Under the pieces are notes generated by a model. The model searched no databases. It worked only from the letters and a program-made list of their open reading frames with translations, and was not told the origin of the DNA. Below, in pieces: positions 36,312-46,109 of a stretch of DNA of 64,000 nt. Origin of the DNA: an uncultured Eubacteriales bacterium (GTDB lineage: Bacteria > Bacillota > Clostridia > Oscillospirales > CAG-272); NCBI GenBank assembly GCA_958414825.1, contig CATYXQ010000001.1:22613-86612 (forward strand), read 5' to 3'. Numbering within the stretch: the first letter of the stretch is position 1; each line of letters opens with the position of its first letter. Both the position numbers and the translations under genes were made by a program.

Positions 36312-37637
36312 TCAATTTATAGATTCTGCCATCTCGCGCAACACGGTCAAAGACCGCACGGCAAGCGCCTCATTTTTCGCCCTTTTACCGCCCCTGACAC
36401 GTTCGCCAAGGGGTTCGACAAGTCCGAAATTGGCATTCATCGGCTGGAAATTGCCGGTATTTTCGGAACTGATATAGTCTGCCATCGCACCGATCACCGT
36501 CTTTTTGGGGAACAGCACGGGCGGCTTATCAAGCGCACGCATCGCCGCGTTTATCCCCGCGACAAGACCGGACGCCGCCGACTCCACATAGCCCTCAACA
36601 CCGGTCATCTGCCCGGCAAAAAACAACTGCGGCCGATTCCGAACCGAATAATCGGCATTCAGAAAACCGGGAGAATGCAGATACGTATTTCTGTGCATCA
36701 CGCCATACCGAACAAATTCCGCATTTTCCAGACCTGGGATCATGGAAAACACACGTTTTTGTTCGCCAAACGTCAAATGCGTCTGAAAGCCCACCATATT
36801 GAAAAGGGACGCCGCAGCATCATCCTGACGAAGCTGCACAACGGCGTAGGCTTCTTTCCCCGTGCCGGGCAACGGCAGACCGACCGGCTTCATCGGACCG
36901 TAGCGCAGCGTATCATAGCCGCGCCGCGCCATAACCTCCACCGGCATACAGCCCTCAAAAACGGTAAGCTCGCCCTGCTGTTCCCGGTCAAAATCTTTCA
37001 GTACCGCTTCCCTGGCGCCGATCAGCGCCTCATAGAATACATCGTATTCCGCTTTGGTCATCGGGCAGTTAATATAGGACGCCTCTCCCTTGCCATAACG
37101 GGAAGCAAAAAATGCTTTTTCCATATCAATGCTCGAAAACTCCACTATAGGCGCCGCTGCATCGAAGAAATAGAGCTTTTTCCCGCCAATAAAACGCCCG
37201 ATCGCCTCGGAAAGCAGCTCCGATGTAAGCGGACCGGACGCGACAACCGCAATGCCCGCGTCGGGCAGTTCGGTTACCTCTTTTTCGATCACTTCGATAT
37301 TGGGATGCGTTCGGATTTTGTCAGTGATATAGGACGAAAAGCCTTCCCGGTCTACGGCAAGCGAGCTTCCCGCCGGAACCGCATTTGCATACGCCGCGTC
37401 CATAATCAAAGAATTTAAGAGACGCATTTCTTCTTTCAAAAGTCCGACTGCGTTGACAGCCGAATTTGAGCGCAGCGAATTGGAGCAGACAAGCTCCGCA
37501 AACTGTGCGCTGTGGTGCGCCGGCGTCATTTTTTCCGGCTTCATCTCATACAGTTTCACTCGAACGCCGCGCTCTGCCGCCTGCCATGCCGCCTCGCATC
37601 CGGCGAGTCCGGCTCCGATAATCTCAATCTGTGTCAA
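36312..37637 (-). CDS. trmFO: tRNA uridine-54 C5-methyltransferase TrmFO
   Basis: 441 residues. Folate- and FAD-dependent enzyme that makes ribothymidine at U54 of tRNA. N-terminal GAGLAGCEAA is the FAD-binding loop; CSNSLRSNS is the family motif; FAGQMTGVEGYVESAASGL near 325 is diagnostic. The TTG start (37637) follows the topA stop immediately (TAATTG) with an AGAGGAAG site. topA-trmFO is a common pair in Firmicutes. Confidence 0.96.
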   Translation of the reverse strand: MTQIEIIGAGLAGCEAAWQAAERGVRVKLYEMKPEKMTPAHHSAQFAELVCSNSLRSNSAVNAVGLLKEEMRLLNSLIMDAAYANAVPAGSSLAVDREGFSSYITDKIRTHPNIEVIEKEVTELPDAGIAVVASGPLTSELLSEAIGRFIGGKKLYFFDAAAPIVEFSSIDMEKAFFASRYGKGEASYINCPMTKAEYDVFYEALIGAREAVLKDFDREQQGELTVFEGCMPVEVMARRGYDTLRYGPMKPVGLPLPGTGKEAYAVVQLRQDDAAASLFNMVGFQTHLTFGEQKRVFSMIPGLENAEFVRYGVMHRNTYLHSPGFLNADYSVRNRPQLFFAGQMTGVEGYVESAASGLVAGINAAMRALDKPPVLFPKKTVIGAMADYISSENTGNFQPMNANFGLVEPLGERVRGGKRAKNEALAVRSLTVLREMAESIN

Positions 37638-39920
37638 TTATTCTTCCTCTGCCTGTTCAGCCGTCGGCGCATCCGCTTTATATCCGCACGCCTTATCATG
37701 GCAAATCAACTGATTTTTTCCTTTTTTACGATACAGCATCTTTCCACACTGCGGACATTTTTCCCCGGTCGGCATATCCCAAGAAGAAAAATCACAGTCG
37801 GGATACCGCTCACAACTGTAAAACACCGTCCGGTTCCGTCCGATCTTGGAAACGATCTTAGCGCCGCACTGCGGGCAGGCTACGCCGGTATCCTTGGTAC
37901 GCTGCTTTGTGAATTTACACTTCGGATAGTTTGCGCAGGCATAAAAGCTGCCGTATCGCCCGGTACGAAGCACCATGTCTCCGCCGCAGAGTTCGCATTT
38001 AAAATCGGCGACAGTCGGTTTTTTTTCTTCCGATTCACCGGCGGCGCCGTCTTTATCGAGCGGCTTTGTGTTTTTACAGGACGGATAGTTTGGACATGCC
38101 GCGAACCGACCGTAGCGACCGTTTTTCACAATCATTTTGCTGCCGCATTTTTCACAGATAAGATCGGTCTCCTCGGTCGGCAAAACGATTTTTTCATTTT
38201 GATAATTCTGCTCGGCTCCCGAAAGTGCCTTGGCGAAATCCGTATAGAAATCGCCGAGCACCTGCGTCATGGTACTTTCGCCGTGCGCGATGCCGTCAAG
38301 CTGATCCTCCATCTGCGCCGTAAACGCATAGTCCACGATCTCCGGGAAATATTCAATCATCAGCTTGGTAGTCGTTTCTCCGAGCGGCGTGGGAACAAGC
38401 GATTTCCCGTCGCGCGAGACGTAATTCCGTGCGACAATGGTTGTAATAATCGGCGCATAGGTACTTGGGCGGCCGATTCCTTTTTCCTCCAAAAATTTAA
38501 TCAGCGAAGCCTCTGTAAAACGCGGAGGCGGCTCCGTAAAATGCTGCTGCGGATCATATTTTTCAGCCGTCAGACGGTCTCCCTCGGAGATCGGCGGTAT
38601 TTTTTCATTTTCTTCCACGTCCGTGCCGTCATTTTTGGCCTGCTCGTCAAGCGACTCCTCATATACGGCCATATATCCCTGAAATCTTACGGTATAGCCG
38701 CTGGTACGGAAGCGATACTCGCCTGCGCCGAATTCAATCGTTTGGGTATCAAAAACGGCAGACGCCATCTGGCTCGCGATAAAACGATCCCAGATCAGCT
38801 TATACAGCTTATACTGATCGTTTGTGAGAAATTTCCGAATCTGCGCCGGTTCCAGCGCCGCATTGGAGGGCCGAATCGCCTCATGCGCATCCTGCGCATT
38901 TGATTTGGTTTTATATACTCTCGGATGCGGCGGGCAATAACTTTCTCCGTACTTTGCCGCAATCAGTTCCAGCGCGGCGCTCTGCGCTTCGGCAGAAATC
39001 CGCAGCGAATCGGTACGCATATACGTGATGATACCCTGTACGCCGCCGTTTTCAGAACCGAGGTTGATTCCCTCGTATAGTTCCTGCGCCACTTTCATGA
39101 CCCGCTGAGACTGGAAACCCAGTTTGCGCGAAGCCTCCTGCTGCATTGTAGACGTAGTAAAAGGAGGCGCGGGCTGCTTGTTTTTTGCGGCTTTCTTTAC
39201 CGAGAGACAGGAAAACGCGGCATTCTGCAAAGTCGCCAATACAGCGTCAACGTCCGCTTTCGATTCAAGCTTGACTTTTTGCTTTCCTCTGCCCGCAAGA
39301 CGCGCCCTGACCGGTTTGTCATCTACGGTTCGCAAAAGCGCATCCAGCGTCCAGTATTCCTGTTTAACAAACGCGCGTATCTCCGCCTCGCGCTCGACAA
39401 TAATGCGCGTTGCCACAGACTGCACGCGCCCAGCGGACAATCCGCTTTTGACGCTTTTCCAGAGGAACGGACTCAGCTTGTAACCTACAATGCGGTCTAA
39501 AATCCGTCTGGCCTGCTGTGAATTTACAAGCTCCATGTCGATCTCGCGCGGATGCTTAATCGCGTCCTTGACCGCGCTTTTGGTCACCTCGTTAAAAGCG
39601 ACGCGGCAACACTTTTCGGGATCCAGGCCGAGTGCGTTTGCCAAATGCCAGGAAATCGCTTCCCCCTCGCGGTCAGGGTCGGTCGCAAGAAAAACCTTGC
39701 TCGCCGCCTTAGCGTCCTTTTTCAAAGCCTTTATCAATTCGCCTTTGCCGCGAATATTAATATAATGCGCCGCAAAGTCATTTTCAATATCCACGCCGAG
39801 CGTACTTTTCGGCAGATCGCGGACATGCCCTTTAGAGGCGACCACTTTATAGTTGCTGCCGAGATAGCTTTTGATCGTACTCGCCTTTGACGGCGACTCT
39901 ACAATAACCAAATTTGCCAT
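37638..39920 (-). CDS. topA: DNA topoisomerase I
   Basis: 760 residues, type IA. N-terminal TOPRIM (VIVESPSKA, DPDREGEAI), catalytic Tyr in IITYMRTDSLR near 299, and four C-terminal zinc ribbons (CEKCG, CELCG, CPQCG, CPQCG) in residues about 590-745. Relaxes negative supercoils. Intact. Confidence 0.98.
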   Translation of the reverse strand: MANLVIVESPSKASTIKSYLGSNYKVVASKGHVRDLPKSTLGVDIENDFAAHYINIRGKGELIKALKKDAKAASKVFLATDPDREGEAISWHLANALGLDPEKCCRVAFNEVTKSAVKDAIKHPREIDMELVNSQQARRILDRIVGYKLSPFLWKSVKSGLSAGRVQSVATRIIVEREAEIRAFVKQEYWTLDALLRTVDDKPVRARLAGRGKQKVKLESKADVDAVLATLQNAAFSCLSVKKAAKNKQPAPPFTTSTMQQEASRKLGFQSQRVMKVAQELYEGINLGSENGGVQGIITYMRTDSLRISAEAQSAALELIAAKYGESYCPPHPRVYKTKSNAQDAHEAIRPSNAALEPAQIRKFLTNDQYKLYKLIWDRFIASQMASAVFDTQTIEFGAGEYRFRTSGYTVRFQGYMAVYEESLDEQAKNDGTDVEENEKIPPISEGDRLTAEKYDPQQHFTEPPPRFTEASLIKFLEEKGIGRPSTYAPIITTIVARNYVSRDGKSLVPTPLGETTTKLMIEYFPEIVDYAFTAQMEDQLDGIAHGESTMTQVLGDFYTDFAKALSGAEQNYQNEKIVLPTEETDLICEKCGSKMIVKNGRYGRFAACPNYPSCKNTKPLDKDGAAGESEEKKPTVADFKCELCGGDMVLRTGRYGSFYACANYPKCKFTKQRTKDTGVACPQCGAKIVSKIGRNRTVFYSCERYPDCDFSSWDMPTGEKCPQCGKMLYRKKGKNQLICHDKACGYKADAPTAEQAEEE

Positions 39921-39949
39921 TCTATTTCTCTGCTGGTGCAGTTCCTTTC

Positions 39950-41218
39950 TTACTTAATACATGACCGACAATACCGGTTTCCCGGCAGACTGACAGCCAG
40001 TCCCTTCACCGAAAGGGAGATCAGATGCATACTTACATCCGCAACCGTCTGCCCGGTGGCGCTGACAAGCATATCCACGCTCACGCCGCCCTCCTCGGGG
40101 AGACGGTCATATACTGCCTTTTCACACTCGGGCAGCATGATAAATTCAGAATTCTGCGCGGTCTTTTCCGCGTCGTACTGCGGCAAACCTGCCGCTTCCT
40201 CTGCGAATTCGTCCGGTTCGGCGGCAGGCTTTCGCAGATGTATAAATTTTATGCCGGAATTGCCGGCGCTGACGCCGTAACGGCGCATCGCCCGTTCGGA
40301 ATCATACCGTTTGCTGCCGATAGCGCAAACATCCACATCCGGGAATGCGGCAGGATCGAACGAGGTCAAAATATCTGCGGCGCAGGTCACAAGCCGCGCG
40401 CCGTTTTTAATCAATTCATTTGTACCGGCGCTGTTTGAAAGTCCGACATTTCCGGGAACCGCAAATACCGGACGTCCCTGCCGGATCGCATTCCGCGCCG
40501 TAATCAATGCGCCGCTCTGTGCCGGCGCCTCAACGACAAGCGTACATCTCGACAAGCCGCTGATCAATCGGTTGCGCTGCGGGAAATTGCGTCCATCCGG
40601 CTCTGTGCCGGGCGGATATTCGCTGAGTAAAAATCCATCATTCAAAATACTTTTGCAAAGTTTAGCGTGCATAGCCGGATACACCCGATCCAGCCCGCAC
40701 CCCAGCACCGCCACGGTTTCCGCCTGCGCGTCCAGCGCGCCCGCAGCTGACATACCGTCGATTCCGAGCGCCATTCCGCTGACGATCACCGCGCCGGCCG
40801 AAGCAAGATCATAGCCCAGGCGATACGCCATATCCCGGCCGTATTCGCTCATGGTACGCGTACCCACGACGCCGATGCAAAGGCGCTTGTCGAAATCCAC
40901 AGGCTGCCCTTTGAAATAAAGCAGCGCCGGCGGCGTCGCAATATATTTCAGAACAGACGGGTATCGGGAATCGCTGTATGTAAGAACGCCGATCCCCAGC
41001 CGTTTGCAGTCCTCCAAAATCCGCTCGGATCGAGAAAGCTCCTTGTCCAAAAGACGCAGACGAATACGCTCCGGAAGCCTTTCAACCGACAAAAGCGCAT
41101 CGCGGTCCGCCTCATAAATCGCTTTTGCGGACACAAACTTTGTTACGAGCGGCGCAAGATACGGGCTGGCTGCGCCAAGCCGTGTGCTAAGCCATGTCCA
41201 ATATACGCTCTCACTCAT
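39950..41218 (-). CDS. dprA: DNA-processing protein DprA
   Basis: 422 residues from ATG 41218 (GGAAAGG site). The Rossmann-like domain has IGVVGTRTMSEYG, SGMALGIDGMSA, and PQRNRLISGLS, all DprA features; the N-terminal part is the SAM-like domain. C-terminal about 60 residues form a winged helix (LPEEGGVSVDMLV). It loads RecA on incoming single-stranded DNA in transformation. Followed by topA, as in many Firmicutes. A longer upstream frame runs into the neighbour gene. Confidence 0.95.
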   Translation of the reverse strand: MSESVYWTWLSTRLGAASPYLAPLVTKFVSAKAIYEADRDALLSVERLPERIRLRLLDKELSRSERILEDCKRLGIGVLTYSDSRYPSVLKYIATPPALLYFKGQPVDFDKRLCIGVVGTRTMSEYGRDMAYRLGYDLASAGAVIVSGMALGIDGMSAAGALDAQAETVAVLGCGLDRVYPAMHAKLCKSILNDGFLLSEYPPGTEPDGRNFPQRNRLISGLSRCTLVVEAPAQSGALITARNAIRQGRPVFAVPGNVGLSNSAGTNELIKNGARLVTCAADILTSFDPAAFPDVDVCAIGSKRYDSERAMRRYGVSAGNSGIKFIHLRKPAAEPDEFAEEAAGLPQYDAEKTAQNSEFIMLPECEKAVYDRLPEEGGVSVDMLVSATGQTVADVSMHLISLSVKGLAVSLPGNRYCRSCIK

Positions 41219-41240
41219 ACATATTACCTTTCCGCCGCGG

Positions 41241-42071
41241 TTATGACCGCTGCATAAATGCAAAAATCGAAGCGGCTGCAGCGGCATTCAGAGACTCCGA
41301 ATCCGGCCGGATCGGGATATACACGCTGCCGGAACACGCCGCCGAAATTTCCGGCGGAATACCGTGTCCCTCATTGCCGATCAAAAAACAGTCGCTTTGC
41401 CCAACGCCAACCGTGTCCGCGCTGAGCGCGCCGGGACGAATCTCGGCGGCAAAGACCCGGCGGCCTGAAGCGATCAGCGCCGAGACGGCCTGCCGCATCT
41501 GTCCGACCAAGTCCACCTTGATTTTAAAAAGCGCGCCCATTGCGGCGCGCATAGCGCGGCTGCTGTAAAGATCCGCGCTGTCCGCGCTGAAAATCAGCCG
41601 GTCAAAACCGAACGCCGCCGCGCTCCGAACAATGGTTCCCGCATTGCCGGGATCGCGCACCGAGCACAAAAGCATCAGTTTTTCTCCGGCACAGCATTTT
41701 GCCCTGCTTTCTTCAAATGCGGGAACTGTTCTGATATTTTTCAAAAAATTCAAAACGCAAATAACGCCTTCGGGAGCCTTTTCACTGCTGATTTTATCAA
41801 AAGCAGAGGCGGAAAGCGTAAAAAAACGTGTGTTTTTATATACAGAGATTCCGCGCATCGCATACAGCGTTTCGGATACAAGCGTCCCAGTCTGTCCCTC
41901 GCGCAGAAGCACCGCCTCAATCCCGGTACGGCGTCCGACCGCCTCGGAAAATAGTTTTGCTCCCTCGCACAGAAACAATTCGTCCTGCTCCCGATATTTT
42001 TTATCCGCAAGTTTTGCATATTTGACTACAACAGGATTCGCTCTGCTGCTGATATACACGTTTTCAAGCAC
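41241..42071 (-). CDS. SpoU-family RNA 2'-O-methyltransferase
   Basis: 276 residues from a GTG at 42071 with a textbook GGAGG 6 bases upstream. N-terminal substrate-binding domain (ADKKYREQDELFLCEGAKLF), then the trefoil-knot domain with DPGNAGTIVRSAAAFG, LIGNEGHGIPPE and IPIRPDSESLNAAAAAS, the three SpoU motifs. Modifies 23S rRNA or tRNA ribose. It lies after rplT, the usual place for the TsnR-like member. Confidence 0.92.
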   Translation of the reverse strand: MLENVYISSRANPVVVKYAKLADKKYREQDELFLCEGAKLFSEAVGRRTGIEAVLLREGQTGTLVSETLYAMRGISVYKNTRFFTLSASAFDKISSEKAPEGVICVLNFLKNIRTVPAFEESRAKCCAGEKLMLLCSVRDPGNAGTIVRSAAAFGFDRLIFSADSADLYSSRAMRAAMGALFKIKVDLVGQMRQAVSALIASGRRVFAAEIRPGALSADTVGVGQSDCFLIGNEGHGIPPEISAACSGSVYIPIRPDSESLNAAAAASIFAFMQRS

Positions 42072-42142
42072 AAGCGGCCTCCAAAAAAGCAAGATTTCCG
42101 AAATGCGGCGCATTCATTTAAAAGCGCCCTTAAAAACGCCAA

Positions 42143-42164
42143 AAACCCGGCTTTTACCGGGTTT
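42143..42164 (-). terminator. Terminator of infC-rpmI-rplT
   Basis: AAACCCGG / CCGGGTTT, 6-base loop, with five T on the minus strand, about 10 bp after the rplT stop. Confidence 0.8.
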
Positions 42165-42173
42165 CTTTTTGAA

Positions 42174-42527
42174 TTAAAGCGCGGCTTTCGCTTTTTCAAC
42201 CAGAGAAGCAAACGCTTCCTTGTCGCAAACCGCAATCTCAGAAAGCATTTTTCTGTTCAGTTCAATACCCGCGAGCTTCAGACCGTGCATAAGCGTCGAA
42301 TAATTCATGCCGCAAACCTTAGCCTGCGCGGAAATTCTGGTGATCCAAAGAGAACGCATGTCTCTCTTTTTCATCTTTCTGCCGGCGAAAGCATAGTTGC
42401 CGCTCTTAAGCACGGCCTGCTTCGCCATCTTAAAATGTTTGCTCTTTGCGCCCCAATATCCCTTTGCAGCCTTTAATACGCTTTTTCTTCTCTTGCGCGT
42501 CATCATAGCGCCTTTTACTCTAGCCAT
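42174..42527 (-). CDS. rplT: 50S ribosomal protein L20
   Basis: 117 residues. MARVKGAMMTRKRRKSVLKA and the conserved GYWGAKSKHFKMA and RDMRSLWITRISAQ are L20. In Bacillus L20 represses this operon by binding the infC leader; the leader here has matching hairpins. Confidence 0.98.
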   Translation of the reverse strand: MARVKGAMMTRKRRKSVLKAAKGYWGAKSKHFKMAKQAVLKSGNYAFAGRKMKKRDMRSLWITRISAQAKVCGMNYSTLMHGLKLAGIELNRKMLSEIAVCDKEAFASLVEKAKAAL

Positions 42528-42567
42528 TTTATTGAATCCTCCAAATTCCTGATTTTACGGCGCCCGA

Positions 42568-42762
42568 TTATTTCTGAATGAGCGCTTTGATTGTGGGAGC
42601 CATCGAGGTGCTGAGGTATGCGCCCTTGCGAAGCGATCTCTTGCGCTTGGCCGTCTTGATACCGAGCTTATGACGATGCTGCGAATGATTCATTTTCACT
42701 TTTCCGCCGCCGGTAACGTCAAACCTTTTTGCCGACGCCTTATGTGTCTTGATTTTTCCCAT
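42568..42762 (-). CDS. rpmI: 50S ribosomal protein L35
   Basis: 64 residues from ATG 42762 (AAGGAG site): MGKIKTHKASAKRFDVTGGG, then HRHKLGIKTAKRKRSLR, all L35. Between infC and rplT as expected. An upstream in-frame ATG at 42789 would add nine residues not found in the family. Confidence 0.98.
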   Translation of the reverse strand: MGKIKTHKASAKRFDVTGGGKVKMNHSQHRHKLGIKTAKRKRSLRKGAYLSTSMAPTIKALIQK

Positions 42763-42820
42763 GGTTCTATCTCCTTTTGATTTTTTCAAAAAATATGCAA
42801 ATTCCCGAGAATTTACCGGA

Positions 42821-43339
42821 TTATTTCTTCACGGGCGACAAAACGACAGACATAAATCTGCCCTCCATCGAAAGGCCTTTCTCAGAAACGCCCGAACCGC
42901 TGCACGCCTCAAGGAATTTCTCCAGCATGGAACGTCCGATATCCTGATGCGCCATTTCGCGTCCCTTAAAACGGATAATCGCCTTAACCTTATCTCCGCC
43001 GTCCAGAAACTTGCACGCCTGATTGACGCGAGTCTGAAAATCATGCGTATCGATCCGGCAGGACAATTGCACTTCTTTTACCTTGACGATTTGCTGCTTT
43101 TTGCGCGCCTCTTTCTGTCTCTTGTCCTTCTCAAAGCGATATTTACCGTAATCCATAATGCGGCATACCGGCGGCTCCGCCTGCGGAGACATCATAACAA
43201 GATCCAGTCCCTTGCCGTAAGCGAGTTCCTTTGCATCCTCCGTAGAAAGAATGCCGATCTGTTCGCCGTCTGCCCCGATAACACGCACTTCTCTGACTCT
43301 GATATCGTCGTTAATCTGTGTCGAATCCTTTGCGCTAAT
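42821..43339 (-). CDS. infC: Translation initiation factor IF-3 (ATT start)
   Basis: 172 residues. N-terminal domain with TQINDDIRVREVRVIGADGE and C-terminal domain with KVKEVQLSCRIDTHDFQTR are canonical. No ATG, GTG or TTG is properly placed; an ATT at 43339 lies six bases after GGAGGTG and gives the correct N-terminus, length and context. AUU initiation lets IF-3 limit its own synthesis in E. coli and Geobacillus. Operon infC-rpmI-rplT. Confidence 0.95.
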   Translation of the reverse strand: MSAKDSTQINDDIRVREVRVIGADGEQIGILSTEDAKELAYGKGLDLVMMSPQAEPPVCRIMDYGKYRFEKDKRQKEARKKQQIVKVKEVQLSCRIDTHDFQTRVNQACKFLDGGDKVKAIIRFKGREMAHQDIGRSMLEKFLEACSGSGVSEKGLSMEGRFMSVVLSPVKK

Positions 43340-43364
43340 GCTGAACACCTCCAATAAAAAATAA

Positions 43365-43415
43365 ATGCGAAGAAAAATTCTCCGCATACAAATAATGCAC
43401 CCAGCCAGATGCATT
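43365..43415 (-). promoter_or_regulatory. Attenuator-like leader of infC
   Basis: The leader holds a hairpin with AATGCA/ATGCATT arms (43394-43415) followed by a second, terminator-like one, ATGCGGAGAA / TTCTTCGCAT (43365-43387), ending in TTTATTTTTTATT just before the infC RBS. The arrangement matches L20-controlled transcription attenuation known from Bacillus; regulation by L20 here is inferred. Confidence 0.6.
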
Positions 43416-43487
43416 TTCTGAGTATTAACCGCAGCCGCAGAACGCTGCCGGGTGAGAACGGAGTACATTCTTCTTTATTGCGCTGAA

Positions 43488-43516
43488 ATTATAGCATATC
43501 CGCGCCGTCTTGTCAA
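43488..43516 (-). promoter_or_regulatory. Consensus promoter of infC-rpmI-rplT
   Basis: Minus strand TTGACA (43511-43516), 17-bp spacer, TATAAT (43488-43493), a perfect sigma-A match. It gives a leader of about 140 nt. Confidence 0.9.
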
Positions 43517-43587
43517 TGTTTTTTTGAATTTTTTTCGCAATTTCGCAAATCTCAGGAAAAAAACAAAAAACATTGCACTTTTTTAAT

Positions 43588-43617
43588 TTGACCTATAGAA
43601 ATCGGAGCGTATATATG
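43588..43617 (+). promoter_or_regulatory. Promoter for lon
   Basis: TTGACC (43588-43593) with TATATG (43612-43617) 18 bp downstream, divergent from the infC promoter. No CIRCE or other heat-shock repeat seen beside it. Confidence 0.45.
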
Positions 43618-43677
43618 ATATACTATTAAATTGAAATATTATTGTTAAGCGAAAGGACTGCTACGGCAGAAAAATAT

Positions 43678-46100
43678 ATGTCAATCTCACTGCATTCAAC
43701 CGACCGGTACAGCGTTCCGGTCTTACCGCTGAGGGGTATGGTTGCATTTCCCTCCGTTCCGCTCAGTATCGAGATCGCACGCTCAAAATCGATCGATGCG
43801 ATCCGCGCCGCCGAACAGAGCGACGGATATATTTTACTTCTGGCGCAAAAAGATCTGTCTGTTGAAAATCCTCAAGCGGACGATCTATTTGCGGTCGGTA
43901 CCGTTGCCAAAATCAAGCAATCCATTAAAACATCTGAGGGAGCCGTGCGTGTTCTGCTTGAGGGGCAGAGCCGTGCCGAAGTCGCAGCATATACGCAGGA
44001 CTGCTCTTATATCCGCGCGTTTGCGGCTCTGCAAAATACCGCAGAAGCCGAAGCATCCGTACAGTCGGAAGCGCTGATCCGTCAGGCACATGCCGCGCTT
44101 ACGCGCGTCGCAAAGCTGATGTCGAAAATTTCGGATGAGCTTGTTTTTGCCGCGCAGGCCATCAGTCAGCCCGGACTGCTTGCAGATTTCATTGCCGTAA
44201 ACTTTCTGTTCCGATACGAAGACAAACAGGAAATCCTGGAAATATTCGATCCGCAAGCGCGGCTGGAAACCACCGTCGCACTGCTCCGGCAGGAAGGCAG
44301 GAAGAAGAAATCCTGCATTGTGAAATGGATATTCACAAAAAAGTACGCGCGCGGCTGGAAGAAAACCAGCGCGACGCCTACCTGCGCGAACAAATGCGCG
44401 TCATTCAGGGCGAACTCGGCGACGACGGCGCGGACGACGCCGATGAATTTTTTGACCGCATTGAAAAAGCCGCGCTTCCTAAAGAAATCGAGGAAAAGCT
44501 TGAAAAAGAGGCCGCGCGCCTTGCCAAAACACCGTACGGATCAGCGGAAAACAGCGTTTTGCACAATTACCTGGAAGAATGTCTTGACATTCCATTCGGC
44601 AAATATACGGAACCTGTTTTCGATCTCGAACAGGCGAGCAAAATCTTAGAGCGCGATCATGACGGATTAAACGAGGTCAAGGAACGCATCCTGGAATTCT
44701 TAGCCGCTCAGCAATTTTCCGGTCAAAAAGGGGGGCAGATTCTCTGTCTCGTTGGGCCTCCCGGCGTCGGAAAAACCTCGATTGCCGCTTCGATTGCCGA
44801 AGCGCTCGGCAGAAAATATGTGCGCGTATCGCTCGGCGGCGTGCGCGATGAAGCGGATATCCGCGGGCACCGCAAAACCTATGTCGGAGCGATGCCCGGC
44901 CGTATTGTCGCTGCTCTGCAAAAGGTCGGCGTGATGAATCCTCTGATACTGCTGGACGAAATCGATAAGCTGACCAATGACGCGCACGGCGATCCCGCCT
45001 CCGCGCTCCTTGAGGTGCTGGACAGCGAACAAAACAAATCCTTCCGCGATCACTTCACGGAAATTCCGATTGATCTTTCCGAATGCGTATTCTTAGCCAC
45101 GGCAAACACGCTGGACACCGTTGCCCGTCCGCTAATCGACCGAATGGAAATTTTACACCTCGATACCTATACGCGCACCGAAAAACTGCGCATTGCCAAA
45201 AATCACCTGATTCCCAAGCAACTGCAAAAATACGGGATGACAAAAAAGCAATGCACAATCACGCCTTCCGCCACAGCGGAACTGATCGATTACTACACAG
45301 CGGAGGCCGGGGTCCGGAATCTGGAGCGCACATTGGCCGCGCTCTGCCGAAAAGCGGCAAAAGAACTGCTCGGCGGCGCTGAAAAAGTCACCATACGCGC
45401 TTCCGATATACCGAAATATCTTGGCGCAAGGAAATTTCTGCCCGAAAAGCTGTCCCCTGCCGACGAGGTCGGCGTCGTCAACGGGCTGGCATACACTTCA
45501 GTAGGCGGAGATATTCTGAAAATCGAAGCGGCGGTTCTCGACGGCTCCGGTAAAATCGAGATGACCGGCTCGCTCGGCGACGTTATGCGGGAATCCGCAA
45601 AGCTTGCCGTCAGCTACGTCCGGATGATAGCCAAAGACTACGGTATCAACAGCGATTTTTATAAAACCAAAGACATACATATCCATTTCCCGGAGGGCGC
45701 GGTTCCCAAGGACGGCCCCAGCGCCGGTGCGGCCATCGTATGCGCGCTGGTCAGCGCGCTCAGCGGCGCGCCGGTTCGGCGGGATGTGGCTATGACGGGG
45801 GAATTCAGTCTCCGCGGACGTTTGATTGCAATCGGCGGCCTGAAAGAGAAAACCATGGCGGCCTATACGAGCGGAATACGCACCGTCCTGATTCCCAGCG
45901 ATAATGTAAAAGATCTTGAAAAAATCGACCAAGAGGCGCGAGCGCATCTGAATATCATCGGATGCCGCAGCATACAGGAAATACTCAATCATGCGCTGGC
46001 AAAAACCTCCGCCGCTCGGCGACACACGTCCGCGCGCATTCAAAAAGCGCCCGAAGCCGCCCGCAGCGCAAAGGCAAAACACAGCGGCGCGCATCTGTGA
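43678..46100 (+). pseudogene. lon: ATP-dependent protease La, frameshifted by an 8-bp duplication
   Basis: Two frames together cover a full Lon: 43678-44303 encodes the N-terminal substrate-binding domain (PVLPLRGMVAFPSVPLS), and the next frame to 46100 encodes the coiled coil, AAA+ domain (GPPGVGKTS, LLDEIDK) and protease domain (PKDGPSAGAAI with catalytic Ser, and the KEK-containing Lys motif). At 44288-44303 GGCAGGAA is repeated exactly in tandem; deleting one copy gives LLRQEEEILHCEMDIHKK and a continuous frame of 804 codons plus stop. As sequenced, translation ends shortly after the first part or yields a Lon lacking its ATPase. The ATG at 43678 is the likeliest start but its SD is far upstream. 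Confidence 0.9.
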
Positions 46101-46109
46101 AAGGAACGA

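Noticed and set aside
36114..38903. Long plus-strand frames opposite plsX, trmFO and topA
   Set aside because: Antisense to well-recognised genes, low-complexity basic translations and no initiation signals.
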